From: Mariniblastus fucicola
GTDB lineage: Bacteria; Planctomycetota; Planctomycetia; Pirellulales; Pirellulaceae
Assembly (NCBI RefSeq): GCF_008087665.1
Contig: NZ_CP042912.1
Location: 5,146,001 to 5,210,000, forward strand
Direction: 5' to 3'
DNA: 64,000 nucleotides
The translations under genes were made by a program, and so were the position numbers. The notes under the pieces are model-generated. The model ran no database searches. It had not been told where the DNA came from and saw only the letters and a program-made list of their open reading frames with translations. This document shows positions 42,913 to 50,961 of this stretch, in pieces; position 1 is the first letter of the stretch; the number at the start of each line of letters is the position of its first letter.

Positions 42913-44889
42913 CTATGGAGCAAACGAATCCATCAACGTCAATTCCTCAAACACAGAACGGTAAGCGTTGATCGATTCAAAGTACTGGAACAGAGATCCA
43001 TAGAACTCGTCGCTGCCGAGCGTTGCGCTGTCGCCGAGGACAATTAGCTTCCGACGGGCACGGGTCAGCGCGACATTGGTTCGCCGATAGTCTTTCAGGA
43101 AACCGATTTCACATTGAGAATTGGATCGCACCAGCGAAATGACGACGACTTCTTTCTCACGCCCCTGAAACCCGTCGACCGTATCGACTTCGATATTCGC
43201 CAGATCAGAAACCTCACCCGATTCAGACTTTAAGTTTCGGAACAAACTTCTCAGCCGCCGAACCTGTGCTGCATACGGAGCGATCACTGCGATGTCTTCG
43301 ACCGCCACGCCTTGTGCGACCAGTTGCCGAACCTTGAAGACAACGAAATCCGCTTCTTTCTCGTTCAGTTTACTCAATCCCTCGGGCTCGATCGTTTCTT
43401 CCCAGCCAGCTCCGGCTGAATCAAAAAACTCAACTGGTGTTTCTGTTTCTTCGGTCGCGTCGATACCAGGCAGGTCGCACAATCGATGAGCCGCGACGTG
43501 ATCGTCGGCGACCAGCTTGCCGTCGTAAAAGTGGTCTGACGAAAACCTCATAATGTTTTCGTGCATTCGATACTGGCGAGTAAGCAATCGCGTTGTTGCG
43601 TCTCCACACAGGTTCATCAATCGCTCAAGCATGCTGATCGAGTAGCCCTTTTCGACGGCTTCGGAAGCCAACACCGTCGGCGGCAACTGAAATGGATCAC
43701 CTGCGAGGATCAAACGGTCGCTACGCAACAGCGGTACCCAACAACCTGGCTCGGGCGTTTGACAGGCTTCATCAACAACCGCAGTCTGAAACCAACGGTC
43801 CCCCAGCATTTCTTCGTTGAATGTCGTGGTCGCGCAAATCACGTCGGCTCGATCGAGAATCGATTCCACAGCCTGACGTTCCAGAAGTTTCGCATCTGAA
43901 AGCATACGTTTGGCTTCGCGACGAAGTTCCTGCTTCTCTCCGCGAGCAGGTTTGCCTCGCGTCCAGCGATCGGCCTTTCGAAACAGATCCTGAGCCTCCC
44001 GTCGCATATCGCGAACGACCGGAGCGTTTTCGTGATGTTCGGCCAAACCATCAAGCGAATGTTGCCGCAGTGACTCAGTGACTCGGGCCGGATGCCCTAA
44101 CCGGACGGCGCGGATGCCTTCTCCGATCAGTCGCTCGAGCAGATTGTCGACTGCGGTGTTCGAGGGCGCGCACGCAAGAACCTTTTCCCCGTCAGCGACA
44201 CATTCACAGATGAACGCGACGACGGTTGTCGTTTTTCCAGTTCCGGGAGGGCCATGGATCAGTGCGAAATCGTTGGCGGAGGTCACAAATCGAACGCAGT
44301 CCTGTTGCACCGGATTTAGCTCAATGCGAGAACGCAAAGCCTGCGGTTCCGCCGGAGTCGGTCGAAACGTTGGCTTACGTTCGCCCAGCAGAATCTCTCG
44401 CATCTGCCCCAGCCTGCCTTTGGAAATTCTGGCTGTATCGATGGCCGTCAGATACCGTTGCCGCGTGACTTCGTCGGCGGTCAGGTCAACACGAAAGACT
44501 TTTCCATCGGGCCAGCGATCGAGAGCGACTTCGATTGAATCGTTTCGGCGGCTGCTGACGACTCCTGATAGCGACTCGCCACCGTCGTCCCCGAAGTTGG
44601 AGACGACCACAGGGGATCCAACTTTCAGTTTGTGCCACGGCATCGGGCGATTTCGATTGCGACGACAGAACTGAACGAGGTGCCGTCCACCAAGTCCGTT
44701 TTTGTGATCCTGAATCACCAGATCGACGATCGTCTCGCCGCTTCTCTCTACGTTTTCCGCGCCAGTCCGCTTGCGCCGCTCGGCCATGCGAGCGACCTCT
44801 GCTTTTGACTCCAACGCAATGCACTCAACCATGTTGACGAAGTGAGACTCGATTTCAACCGAAGGCAGCCTTGCTCGACGACGTGACAT
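42913..44889 (-). CDS. UPF1/IGHMBP2-like superfamily 1 helicase
   Basis: A 658-residue SF1B-type helicase. The N-terminal OB/stalk-like region (VVVSNFGDDGGESLSG) is followed by motif I IHGPPGTGKTTTVVAF, AVDNLLERL, motif II VDEACQTPEPG, motif III LAGDPFQLPPTV, motif IV LTRQYRM, motif V DTVDGFQGREKEVV and motif VI VALTRARRKL. The order matches the AAA_11/AAA_12 family. It should unwind nucleic acid in the cytoplasm; DNA or RNA preference cannot be told. Length is typical. It lies 3 bases after the SSS symporter stop, on the same strand. Confidence 0.95.
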   Translation of the reverse strand: MSRRRARLPSVEIESHFVNMVECIALESKAEVARMAERRKRTGAENVERSGETIVDLVIQDHKNGLGGRHLVQFCRRNRNRPMPWHKLKVGSPVVVSNFGDDGGESLSGVVSSRRNDSIEVALDRWPDGKVFRVDLTADEVTRQRYLTAIDTARISKGRLGQMREILLGERKPTFRPTPAEPQALRSRIELNPVQQDCVRFVTSANDFALIHGPPGTGKTTTVVAFICECVADGEKVLACAPSNTAVDNLLERLIGEGIRAVRLGHPARVTESLRQHSLDGLAEHHENAPVVRDMRREAQDLFRKADRWTRGKPARGEKQELRREAKRMLSDAKLLERQAVESILDRADVICATTTFNEEMLGDRWFQTAVVDEACQTPEPGCWVPLLRSDRLILAGDPFQLPPTVLASEAVEKGYSISMLERLMNLCGDATTRLLTRQYRMHENIMRFSSDHFYDGKLVADDHVAAHRLCDLPGIDATEETETPVEFFDSAGAGWEETIEPEGLSKLNEKEADFVVFKVRQLVAQGVAVEDIAVIAPYAAQVRRLRSLFRNLKSESGEVSDLANIEVDTVDGFQGREKEVVVISLVRSNSQCEIGFLKDYRRTNVALTRARRKLIVLGDSATLGSDEFYGSLFQYFESINAYRSVFEELTLMDSFAP

Positions 44890-44892
44890 GGC

Positions 44893-46497
44893 TCATACCT
44901 TTTCCGGAAAAAAACGGTCCAGTGTTTCTTTGCTGGGCATTTTGGTGACGAAAGAAGTCACGACCATTGCCAACAACGTACAGGCGAATATGGCGACGAC
45001 CGGCATGATTTGAAGTTCGGTTCCGGGAATCGTCAAAGCGTATCCGCGATCGGCACCGAATTTGGATTCCTGAAACAACAAATACCAACTACCTGCTGCC
45101 GCGAGAATTCCGGACACCGCACCGGCAGCGGTGAGTCGTTTCCAGTAGAGCGCCGCGAAGATGATCGGAAAGAGCGCCGCGAAGCCGGAAAAGCACCAGA
45201 CTCCCAGCACGAAAACATCCCAACTGTACTGTGCGAAAATGTAAGTGATCACCACGATCAGGATAATGAAGACTCTGGCAATCCAAACTTGGGCCCTGTC
45301 GGAAAACCGTTCTTCGCCCAAATAGTGCGTAACAACATCGTTGGTAAACATGCTGCCGATGCAAAGAAACTGACTGTCCAGCGAGGACATGATCGCTGCG
45401 AGAATCCCAGCGGTCAGCAATCCTCCCAGCCATGCCGAGGTGTTGAGCTTGACGAGAATCGGCAGAATTTTGTTGGCACCATCGGGAGCCTTCAAGACTT
45501 CGGCAACCGGCGGAGGAATCAGGCTGGGGTCTGCAATCGCAGCAGTCCCCCAGATCCCAATCAACACGCATGGTACCCAAACGATCAGGATAAAGATCGG
45601 ATGCATGACGACAGAGAGCTTGAAACTTTTAGCGCTTTTCGCCGTTAGCCAATGCTGGAACAGGTGTGGAAACATGCCGACCGAAAGCGGGATCAACATA
45701 TAGGTGCAAAACTTGCTGGGGCTCATCCGGGAACGTGTCGTAAAATCGTAGGAGACTTTGGAGGAAGCATTTTGCAAACTCTGCAGAAACGTTTCGCCAC
45801 CTCCAATCTTGTTGGCCAATACGACAAACGTGACCACGCCAAGGACCATGAAAATCATCGTCTGAGCCGCGTTGGCCCAAGCCGTTCCTCGCATGCCTCC
45901 GAAGAAAACGTAGGTCAGCACGACGGCGCACACGACAGCACTTCCAAGCCATCTCGGAACGGCACCGTTCATTGGTCCATCGGATGGAAAGATTCCAGGA
46001 AGAGCACCCGTCGTCATCGCTTCGATCACGATGCCTCCCGACATAACGCCAATCAACAGGTAGGGAATCACCATCGCGACCAGAATCGGAAACAGCAACA
46101 GCCCGACCAAATCGCTTTCCAACCGGTCGCGAAAGAACTGGCACTGCGTCGAGTAACCGTACTTTCGACCAAAGCCATAGATCTTTACACCGATCATGAA
46201 GAAGCACAGCGAGTGAACGATTCCGCTGCTCGACGCCAGCATTCCGTACACACCGATGCCTTCCTTGAACGACGCCCCAGACGATCCGACCAGTGCGAAT
46301 GCGGTCATCGTCGTCCCAAAGATGCTCATCAATAGCAAAAAAGGCCCGATCGAGTGACTGGCCAGAAGGTAGTCGTTTCTTGTGCCGCTAAACATTCGAC
46401 TGGCGAAGTACCCCAGCAGCAGCAACGCCAAAAGGTAAACCGTGATGACGCCCAGCCGCACAAGCCCGGCGTTTGTTTCAGCAAGAAGAAGTTCCAC
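44893..46497 (-). CDS. Sodium:solute symporter (SSS family)
   Basis: A 534-residue inner-membrane transporter with about 13 predicted helices, driven by sodium. The SSS signature is partly readable: GIVHSLCFFMIGVKIYGFG, CQFFRDR, PYLLIGVMSGGIVIE, GGMRGTAWANAAQTMIFM and AAIMSSLDSQFLCIGSMF. The start is GTG 46497, overlapping the DUF3311 gene stop by one base. The substrate is not determinable (possibly a carboxylate or amino acid). It is paired with a DUF3311 subunit, as in many SSS operons. Confidence 0.93.
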   Translation of the reverse strand: MELLLAETNAGLVRLGVITVYLLALLLLGYFASRMFSGTRNDYLLASHSIGPFLLLMSIFGTTMTAFALVGSSGASFKEGIGVYGMLASSSGIVHSLCFFMIGVKIYGFGRKYGYSTQCQFFRDRLESDLVGLLLFPILVAMVIPYLLIGVMSGGIVIEAMTTGALPGIFPSDGPMNGAVPRWLGSAVVCAVVLTYVFFGGMRGTAWANAAQTMIFMVLGVVTFVVLANKIGGGETFLQSLQNASSKVSYDFTTRSRMSPSKFCTYMLIPLSVGMFPHLFQHWLTAKSAKSFKLSVVMHPIFILIVWVPCVLIGIWGTAAIADPSLIPPPVAEVLKAPDGANKILPILVKLNTSAWLGGLLTAGILAAIMSSLDSQFLCIGSMFTNDVVTHYLGEERFSDRAQVWIARVFIILIVVITYIFAQYSWDVFVLGVWCFSGFAALFPIIFAALYWKRLTAAGAVSGILAAAGSWYLLFQESKFGADRGYALTIPGTELQIMPVVAIFACTLLAMVVTSFVTKMPSKETLDRFFPEKV

Positions 46498-46727
46498 TAG
46501 CCAGCCTCCCCGGTTTTTGAGTCGGTTTCAAAGTCCTCTTCGAGGTCTTTCGGCCAGGCAAAGGTGCAAACGAAGAACCAGAAAATCGCCGCCGCTAGAG
46601 AAAGACATGCGTGATAAAAAAGTCCGATCGGCAAGAAGCCGAACACGAGCGTGTCGTCTGTCCAATACCAGAAATCCTGGTGAGCGATCAGCAGGGCTAT
46701 TATCAGCAGCCAGATCAGAATTTTCAT
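46497..46727 (-). CDS. DUF3311-family small membrane subunit
   Basis: A 76-residue two-helix membrane protein (MKILIWLLIIALLIAHQDFW, then FGFLPIGLFYHACLSLAAAI), the usual DUF3311 pattern with a short acidic tail. It is a standard partner of SSS transporters and overlaps the symporter start by one base (TAG/GTG). ATG 46727 is chosen over ATG 46775, which would add 16 residues of no family likeness. Confidence 0.85.
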   Translation of the reverse strand: MKILIWLLIIALLIAHQDFWYWTDDTLVFGFLPIGLFYHACLSLAAAIFWFFVCTFAWPKDLEEDFETDSKTGEAG

Positions 46728-46847
46728 TGAGCACTCATTGTAAAAGCGATCTACCGCCGCAGTGGCCCGCAGCAAATTGCCAGAGCGTGGGGCAGGGCCA
46801 AATCAGGCGCGGGAGATTTCGTGATCCCGTGCCACGCAGTTTAAACC

Positions 46848-47054
46848 CTATGAAGCCGCGGATGTAGTACGCTTGTCGCTGAATCGCTGTCCCGAACGAT
46901 AGAAGATCCCGGATTGGAACAGATTGCGTTGGTAAGCCAGGCGATTGCTTCCGATTGTCAGGCCAGATTTCCAGCAGTTTGCAGGATTTGTCTTTGACAG
47001 CGATTCCCAGTGCAAGCTCGCGAAGCCAAAATAGCTGGTTCGGCTACACGCCAT
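46848..47054 (-). CDS. Possible small unrecognised protein
   Basis: A 68-residue frame (ATG 47054) beginning MACSRTSYFGFASLHW, with codon use like neighbouring genes and an AAAGGTAAG ribosome-site-like stretch upstream. The in-frame GTG 47117 would collide with the start of the opposite-strand gene. It has no recognised motif. The rest of the gap 46728-47118 shows no other feature, and both strands could carry promoters here. Confidence 0.3.
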   Translation of the reverse strand: MACSRTSYFGFASLHWESLSKTNPANCWKSGLTIGSNRLAYQRNLFQSGIFYRSGQRFSDKRTTSAAS

Positions 47055-47118
47055 CTTACCTTTTACAGCAACCTGCTCGGACCAATGTTCTCCGGCGAAC
47101 TCAATTGGGCTAATCACA

Positions 47119-47469
47119 ATGATAAAAAATGAAGTCTCCAAACCTTCGGTCAACCTTTTTCCTGTCCTGGCCATGTCGATGCTGACGCTGCTTGGCGTGA
47201 TCGCGGCGCTGGTAATGCTGGTCGGATTGCACAACAAAGTCCCCAAAGCTGATGCCGCGGCGCCTGCTTCGATTGCGGTTTCCGAAATTGGAAACATCAA
47301 ACTTGACAAAGACATGGTGCGAATCAACTTAATGAAGCGCACCGCCGGCGGCAAAGTTGACAAACTTCAGGAAATCACAATACCGCTGGAGAAATTCGCA
47401 GCCGGTTTTCAACAGCAGGAAAACTTTATGGAACAGATGATTGAAAAAGGAATCATCACTCGGCAGTAA
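47119..47469 (+). CDS. Small single-span membrane protein
   Basis: A 116-residue protein with an N-terminal transmembrane helix (SMLTLLGVIAALVMLVGL) after a short positive tail, then a periplasmic region (residues about 45-116) with VSEIGNIKLDKDMVRIN and LEKFAAGFQQQENF. It is reminiscent of single-span ExbD/TolR-like proteins in outline, but lacks their diagnostic motif, so no function is assigned. The downstream neighbour is another NPF-type membrane protein on the same strand. Confidence 0.55.
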   Translation: MIKNEVSKPSVNLFPVLAMSMLTLLGVIAALVMLVGLHNKVPKADAAAPASIAVSEIGNIKLDKDMVRINLMKRTAGGKVDKLQEITIPLEKFAAGFQQQENFMEQMIEKGIITRQ

Positions 47470-47586
47470 GCTGGCCACGCTGCCAACTGCAGACCGTCAG
47501 GCGTGACAGTGTGATATAGTGAGTCTTTCCAGTTTCGCCCTGGGCCGTTGTGCGTCTGGATCGATTTTCAATCGGACATATTTGGC

Positions 47587-48372
47587 ATGAGCGAACCACT
47601 TCCCGAGAAAGATTTCAATCCGTTTGCGACGCCGGCAATCGCCACGCCAGCAGACAATTTCCAACCGGTCATCGATCTGGCACGCTATTCGACGGTGCGA
47701 ATTGGATTGCAGCTGATCTACTATTCTGTCGCCGCACTGGCCCTGATGGTGATCTCCCTGGTCGTCTTGAGCTTCGTCGTTGGTGGCATGCAAACCAGCG
47801 GCCCCGGTGGCCCTCCACCAGTCGCTATCATCACTATTTTGATACTGGGCTTGGGTTTCGTCATCCCTTCAGTCACCGCCCTGGTCGGATTCTGCATGTG
47901 CGCCGCATGCCCGCACCCGAACGAGAAGTCGTTGGCGGTCATGTCGATCATCGCGTTCTTCCTGAACTTTGCCGCCGCGTTCCTGGGTGGGCTTGCGGCA
48001 GGAGGGATCAACGTTGGCGCCCTGAGCACGCTGATTTCGTTGATCGGCAACATGGCTGGTATCGCATGCCTGGTTTTCTTCTGCCTGTTGCTTAAACGCA
48101 TCGGCAAGAACATCGGCAGCGAACTGATGCAGAAGAACTCGAAGTCGACGCTGGGCTGGTTTATCACGTTCATCGTCGTAGGCATTGGAGGAAGCTTTGC
48201 CGTCGGCGTACTTGCGTACGCGTTCGCCAGTAGCCGAGGCTTGTCTGGATTTTCGATGCTGGCGATTCCGCTTGCCACCGGGATGCTGGTGCTGAGCCTT
48301 GGAACTTTTTTCAAATTTCTGTCGATGCTTCGCAGCAGCATCAAGGAACTTTCACCAAGAACAAATGCATAA
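47587..48372 (+). CDS. Membrane protein with NPF-type N-terminus
   Basis: A protein of 261 residues from ATG 47587 beginning MSEPLPEKDFNPFATPA, the N-terminal NPF/NPY style shared with other small planctomycete membrane proteins. About six hydrophobic helices follow with small linkers; a Cys/Pro-rich FCMCAACPHPNEK loop is notable. The longer frame from 47548 is less likely. It ends 8 bases inside the sirtuin gene, so the two may be translated together. Function unknown. Confidence 0.65.
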   Translation: MSEPLPEKDFNPFATPAIATPADNFQPVIDLARYSTVRIGLQLIYYSVAALALMVISLVVLSFVVGGMQTSGPGGPPPVAIITILILGLGFVIPSVTALVGFCMCAACPHPNEKSLAVMSIIAFFLNFAAAFLGGLAAGGINVGALSTLISLIGNMAGIACLVFFCLLLKRIGKNIGSELMQKNSKSTLGWFITFIVVGIGGSFAVGVLAYAFASSRGLSGFSMLAIPLATGMLVLSLGTFFKFLSMLRSSIKELSPRTNA

Positions 48373-49078
48373 ACACAAACGTATCGTTATTCTCACTGGA
48401 GCCGGAATTTCTGCGGAATCCGGCATCCGGACGTTTCGCGATGGAAACGGACTGTGGGAGAACCACCGGGTCGAAGACGTCGTGTCGCCGGAAGGTTTTG
48501 CTCGCGATCCAGATCTGGTTTTGAATTTCTACAACCAGCGACGCCAGCAGCTGTTGTCTGGGGAAGTTCACGAAAACGCGGCTCATGTTGCTTTGGCGAA
48601 ACTTGAAAAAGAGCATTCCGGTGAGGTGCTGCTGGTCACTCAGAATGTAGATGATTTGCATGAACGAGCCGGCAGCAGGAACCTGATCCATATCCACGGA
48701 CAATTGCTTGAGCAACGTTGCGCGCGTTGCAGCTAGGTTTCCGAAATCCGAAAAGACATGAGTCGCGAGGACATTTGCGACGCTTGCCAACTGGTCGGCA
48801 CGCTTCGTCCGAACATTGTCTGGTTTGGCGAGATGCCGTTTGAGATGGAAAGAATCGAAGCCGCGTTGCAGCGATGCGACCTGTTTGTCTCGATCGGCAC
48901 TTCTGGAGCCGTCTATCCGGCAGCTGGTTTTGTGAGCGTCGCGAACGCTTGCGGGGCGGAGTCGGTGAGTCTGAATTTGGAGCAAAGCGATCACGACGGT
49001 GCGTTTGATCGTGGCGAATATGGTCCAGCGACCGAAGTAGTTACGGAGTTTGTGGAGGAGCTGTTAGCTGCGAAGTGA
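48365..49078 (+). pseudogene. Sirtuin-family NAD-dependent deacylase interrupted by an in-frame TAG
   Basis: CobB-like SIR2 protein: NAD-dependent removal of acyl groups from lysines. Both halves are in one frame: 48365-48736 (IVILTGAGISAESGIRTFRD, QNVDDLHERAG, HIHGQLLEQ, CARCS) and then, after TAG at 48734-48736, VSEIRKDMSREDICDACQ, GTLRPNIVWFGEMP and IGTSGAVYPAAGF. The stop falls in the zinc module, between the CARC and CDAC cysteine pairs, and the NAD-binding and catalytic His (HIHG) residues are intact. Total length would be 237 residues, normal for CobB. It may be a recent nonsense mutation, a sequence error, a readthrough case or a split gene with a second start at ATG 48758. The first half alone could not fold as an enzyme. 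Confidence 0.85.
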
Positions 49079-49144
49079 TTGGATTGACGCGGCACGCTCC
49101 AGTCGATTTCCGGCAGGTTGCCGAGGAACTCGCAAGTCCACAAC

Positions 49145-50152
49145 CTACTCGGGTTGCTGCTGCGACAGACAATGAAACGACCCGAGCCCAACCGCCAGGT
49201 TACGTGACGGCAACGGCACGACGCAGCGACCTACAGCCAACGACTGCATAACTTTCACGGCAGCAAGATCTTCCGCCACCGAGAACTGCGGCACGAAAAT
49301 GGATTCATTCGTGATCAGGAAGTTGCAGTAGCTCGCAGGAATCTCGCGGCCGAAAAACTCAAACCGCTGCGGCAACATCAAAGGAACCAGCCTTACGTTC
49401 GGCAGTTGCTGACGCAGCACGTCCACGTTGGCAGCAAGTGCCTCATAGCGAACATCATCTTCTTCAACCCAAGCATGAACGATCGTTTTGTCATCCACAA
49501 ATCGAGCCAACTGATCGATGTGCCCATCGGTATCGTCACCACAAAGTGTTTTTTGCTCTCCAACATCGCCTGGCAACCAGACGACACGCATACAGCCCAA
49601 ACGCTGACATAGAATCGACTCAACTTCATCCCGTGAAAGCCCGGCGTTACGATTTGGGTCTAGCGCACATGACTCCGTCGTCAGCAAAACACCTTCCGAG
49701 TTGACCTCAATGGCCCCACCTTCGAAGCAAAGTCCACCAGCGATGTGCCGGACTTTCAGCAGATCTGCGACGCGTTTTGCAACCTGCTGATCGGCGTCGA
49801 AAGGAGGATACTTTCCGCCCCAGGCGTTATAGTACCAATCGATAGCGACCAGTTCCTCCGAACCGAGTTCCTTCACAAAGGTTGGAGCGTAGTCGCGAGC
49901 CCACGCGTCGTCAGTCTCCATCTCAACGACCCGTACGTGATCGGCAGCCCCGAACTGCGATATCGCCAATTCAATTTCGCGTTTTGGCGTCATCACATTT
50001 GTCGTCTGGCTTTCACCAATTGCTTTTGCGAGCGAGACAAACTCGGTCTGAGCCTGCTGCAGGTTTGCTGGCCAGGTTTCAACGTTGTGCGGCCAGCTCA
50101 ACCAAATCGCTTTTTGCGGCTCCCACTCAGCGGGCATGCGAAACTGATTCAT
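49145..50152 (-). CDS. aguA: Agmatine deiminase family protein
   Basis: A cytoplasmic enzyme of 335 residues, converting agmatine to N-carbamoylputrescine in polyamine synthesis (or acting on a related guanidine). Motifs of the pentein fold are MPAEWEPQKAIWLSWPHN, METDDAWARDYAP (Asp residues of the active site), GGLCFEGGAIEVN, GDDTDGHIDQLARF (His-containing catalytic motif) and near the C-terminus GLGSFHCLSQQQP, where the nucleophilic Cys lies. Length matches AguA (about 340-370). The family also contains peptidyl-arginine-deiminase-like proteins, so substrate is not proved. Confidence 0.92.
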   Translation of the reverse strand: MNQFRMPAEWEPQKAIWLSWPHNVETWPANLQQAQTEFVSLAKAIGESQTTNVMTPKREIELAISQFGAADHVRVVEMETDDAWARDYAPTFVKELGSEELVAIDWYYNAWGGKYPPFDADQQVAKRVADLLKVRHIAGGLCFEGGAIEVNSEGVLLTTESCALDPNRNAGLSRDEVESILCQRLGCMRVVWLPGDVGEQKTLCGDDTDGHIDQLARFVDDKTIVHAWVEEDDVRYEALAANVDVLRQQLPNVRLVPLMLPQRFEFFGREIPASYCNFLITNESIFVPQFSVAEDLAAVKVMQSLAVGRCVVPLPSRNLAVGLGSFHCLSQQQPE

Positions 50153-50160
50153 GCGGGCGT

Positions 50161-50412
50161 CTAACGTGAAGTTTTGTCTTTGGAAAAACGTCGCATGAAG
50201 CGATCAAAGATCCAGTACTCAGCGAAGATCATCAGGATAGGAAGCCCAAACTGGAGCGGCTGATAAATGCGATCGTCGATCAAAGGATTGCTTGGCGAGA
50301 AAAACGCCCGGATGAAAATTCCGTTGGCGACAAACAGAGCCGTCATGATCAGGCCGACTACGAGCGTGAACGTGCATCCGTCCAGGCGATTGGATTTTCT
50401 CGATTTGGCCAT
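50161..50412 (-). CDS. Small two-helix membrane protein
   Basis: An 83-residue protein from ATG 50412 (MAKSRKSNRLDG). Two hydrophobic helices (FTLVVGLIMTALFVANGIF and LQFGLPILMIFAEYWIF) are followed by a basic tail. The longer ORF to 50529 adds a Cys/Arg-rich stretch that looks non-coding. It is 8 bases upstream of the agmatine deiminase end, on the same strand, so the two are probably in one transcript (deiminase first). No family recognised. Confidence 0.6.
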   Translation of the reverse strand: MAKSRKSNRLDGCTFTLVVGLIMTALFVANGIFIRAFFSPSNPLIDDRIYQPLQFGLPILMIFAEYWIFDRFMRRFSKDKTSR

Positions 50413-50649
50413 CAACAACAACTGGTGAACACGAACAAGCAACTCTCGACGAGAGGCAACCAATTCTGACGGCGAAGGTCCGCGAAAGCAACCGGCAGAG
50501 GATGCCCGGGGTTGCCTGCAAATTCGCAAAAAATCGCATCAAACGGAGTAAACGATCTCGCGATGGCCGAAGTCGCAACGAATGACTTCGCCGAGCGTAA
50601 CTTTGGGCTACAATAGACTCATCGAACAACCCCGGACTCGCTGATTGCC

Positions 50650-50910
50650 ATGCTGCACACGATTATTGCTCAACAGACTCAATACACGCTGGCCTACGCT
50701 CTTATCTTTGCGATAGTGTTTTTGGGCTTTCTGGTTGTTTGCGTTCCGCGACCTCGAAAACCGGCCTATCGATCTCCGGAAGAAGAAAAAGCGGCAAAGA
50801 AGAAGTCTGAAATCGACAAAGTTCGCGCCAAAAAGAAAAAGGCCCGCGACAAGCAAAACAAGAAGCGACAAAAGGCCCGCAAGAAAGCTCTGAAGAAGCA
50901 GAACCAATAG
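50650..50910 (+). CDS. Small membrane protein with Lys-rich tail
   Basis: An 86-residue protein with one transmembrane helix (residues about 13-32, LAYALIFAIVFLGFLVVCVP) and a highly charged C-terminal half, in which Lys/Arg/Glu make up most positions (for example KKKKARDKQNKKRQK). The tail is predicted helical and would bind nucleic acid or anionic lipid, though that is a guess. No family assignment. It stands between two minus-strand genes and appears monocistronic. Confidence 0.65.
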   Translation: MLHTIIAQQTQYTLAYALIFAIVFLGFLVVCVPRPRKPAYRSPEEEKAAKKKSEIDKVRAKKKKARDKQNKKRQKARKKALKKQNQ

Positions 50911-50961
50911 TCGCCTGGCAGATTTAAGGCATCGCCGATTGAGGCCGAATGGCTCAAGGGC

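Noticed and set aside
46848-47363. Full 171-residue minus-strand frame
   Set aside because: Its first ~80 residues run antisense through the 47119-47469 gene; only the part from ATG 47054 is kept, at low confidence.
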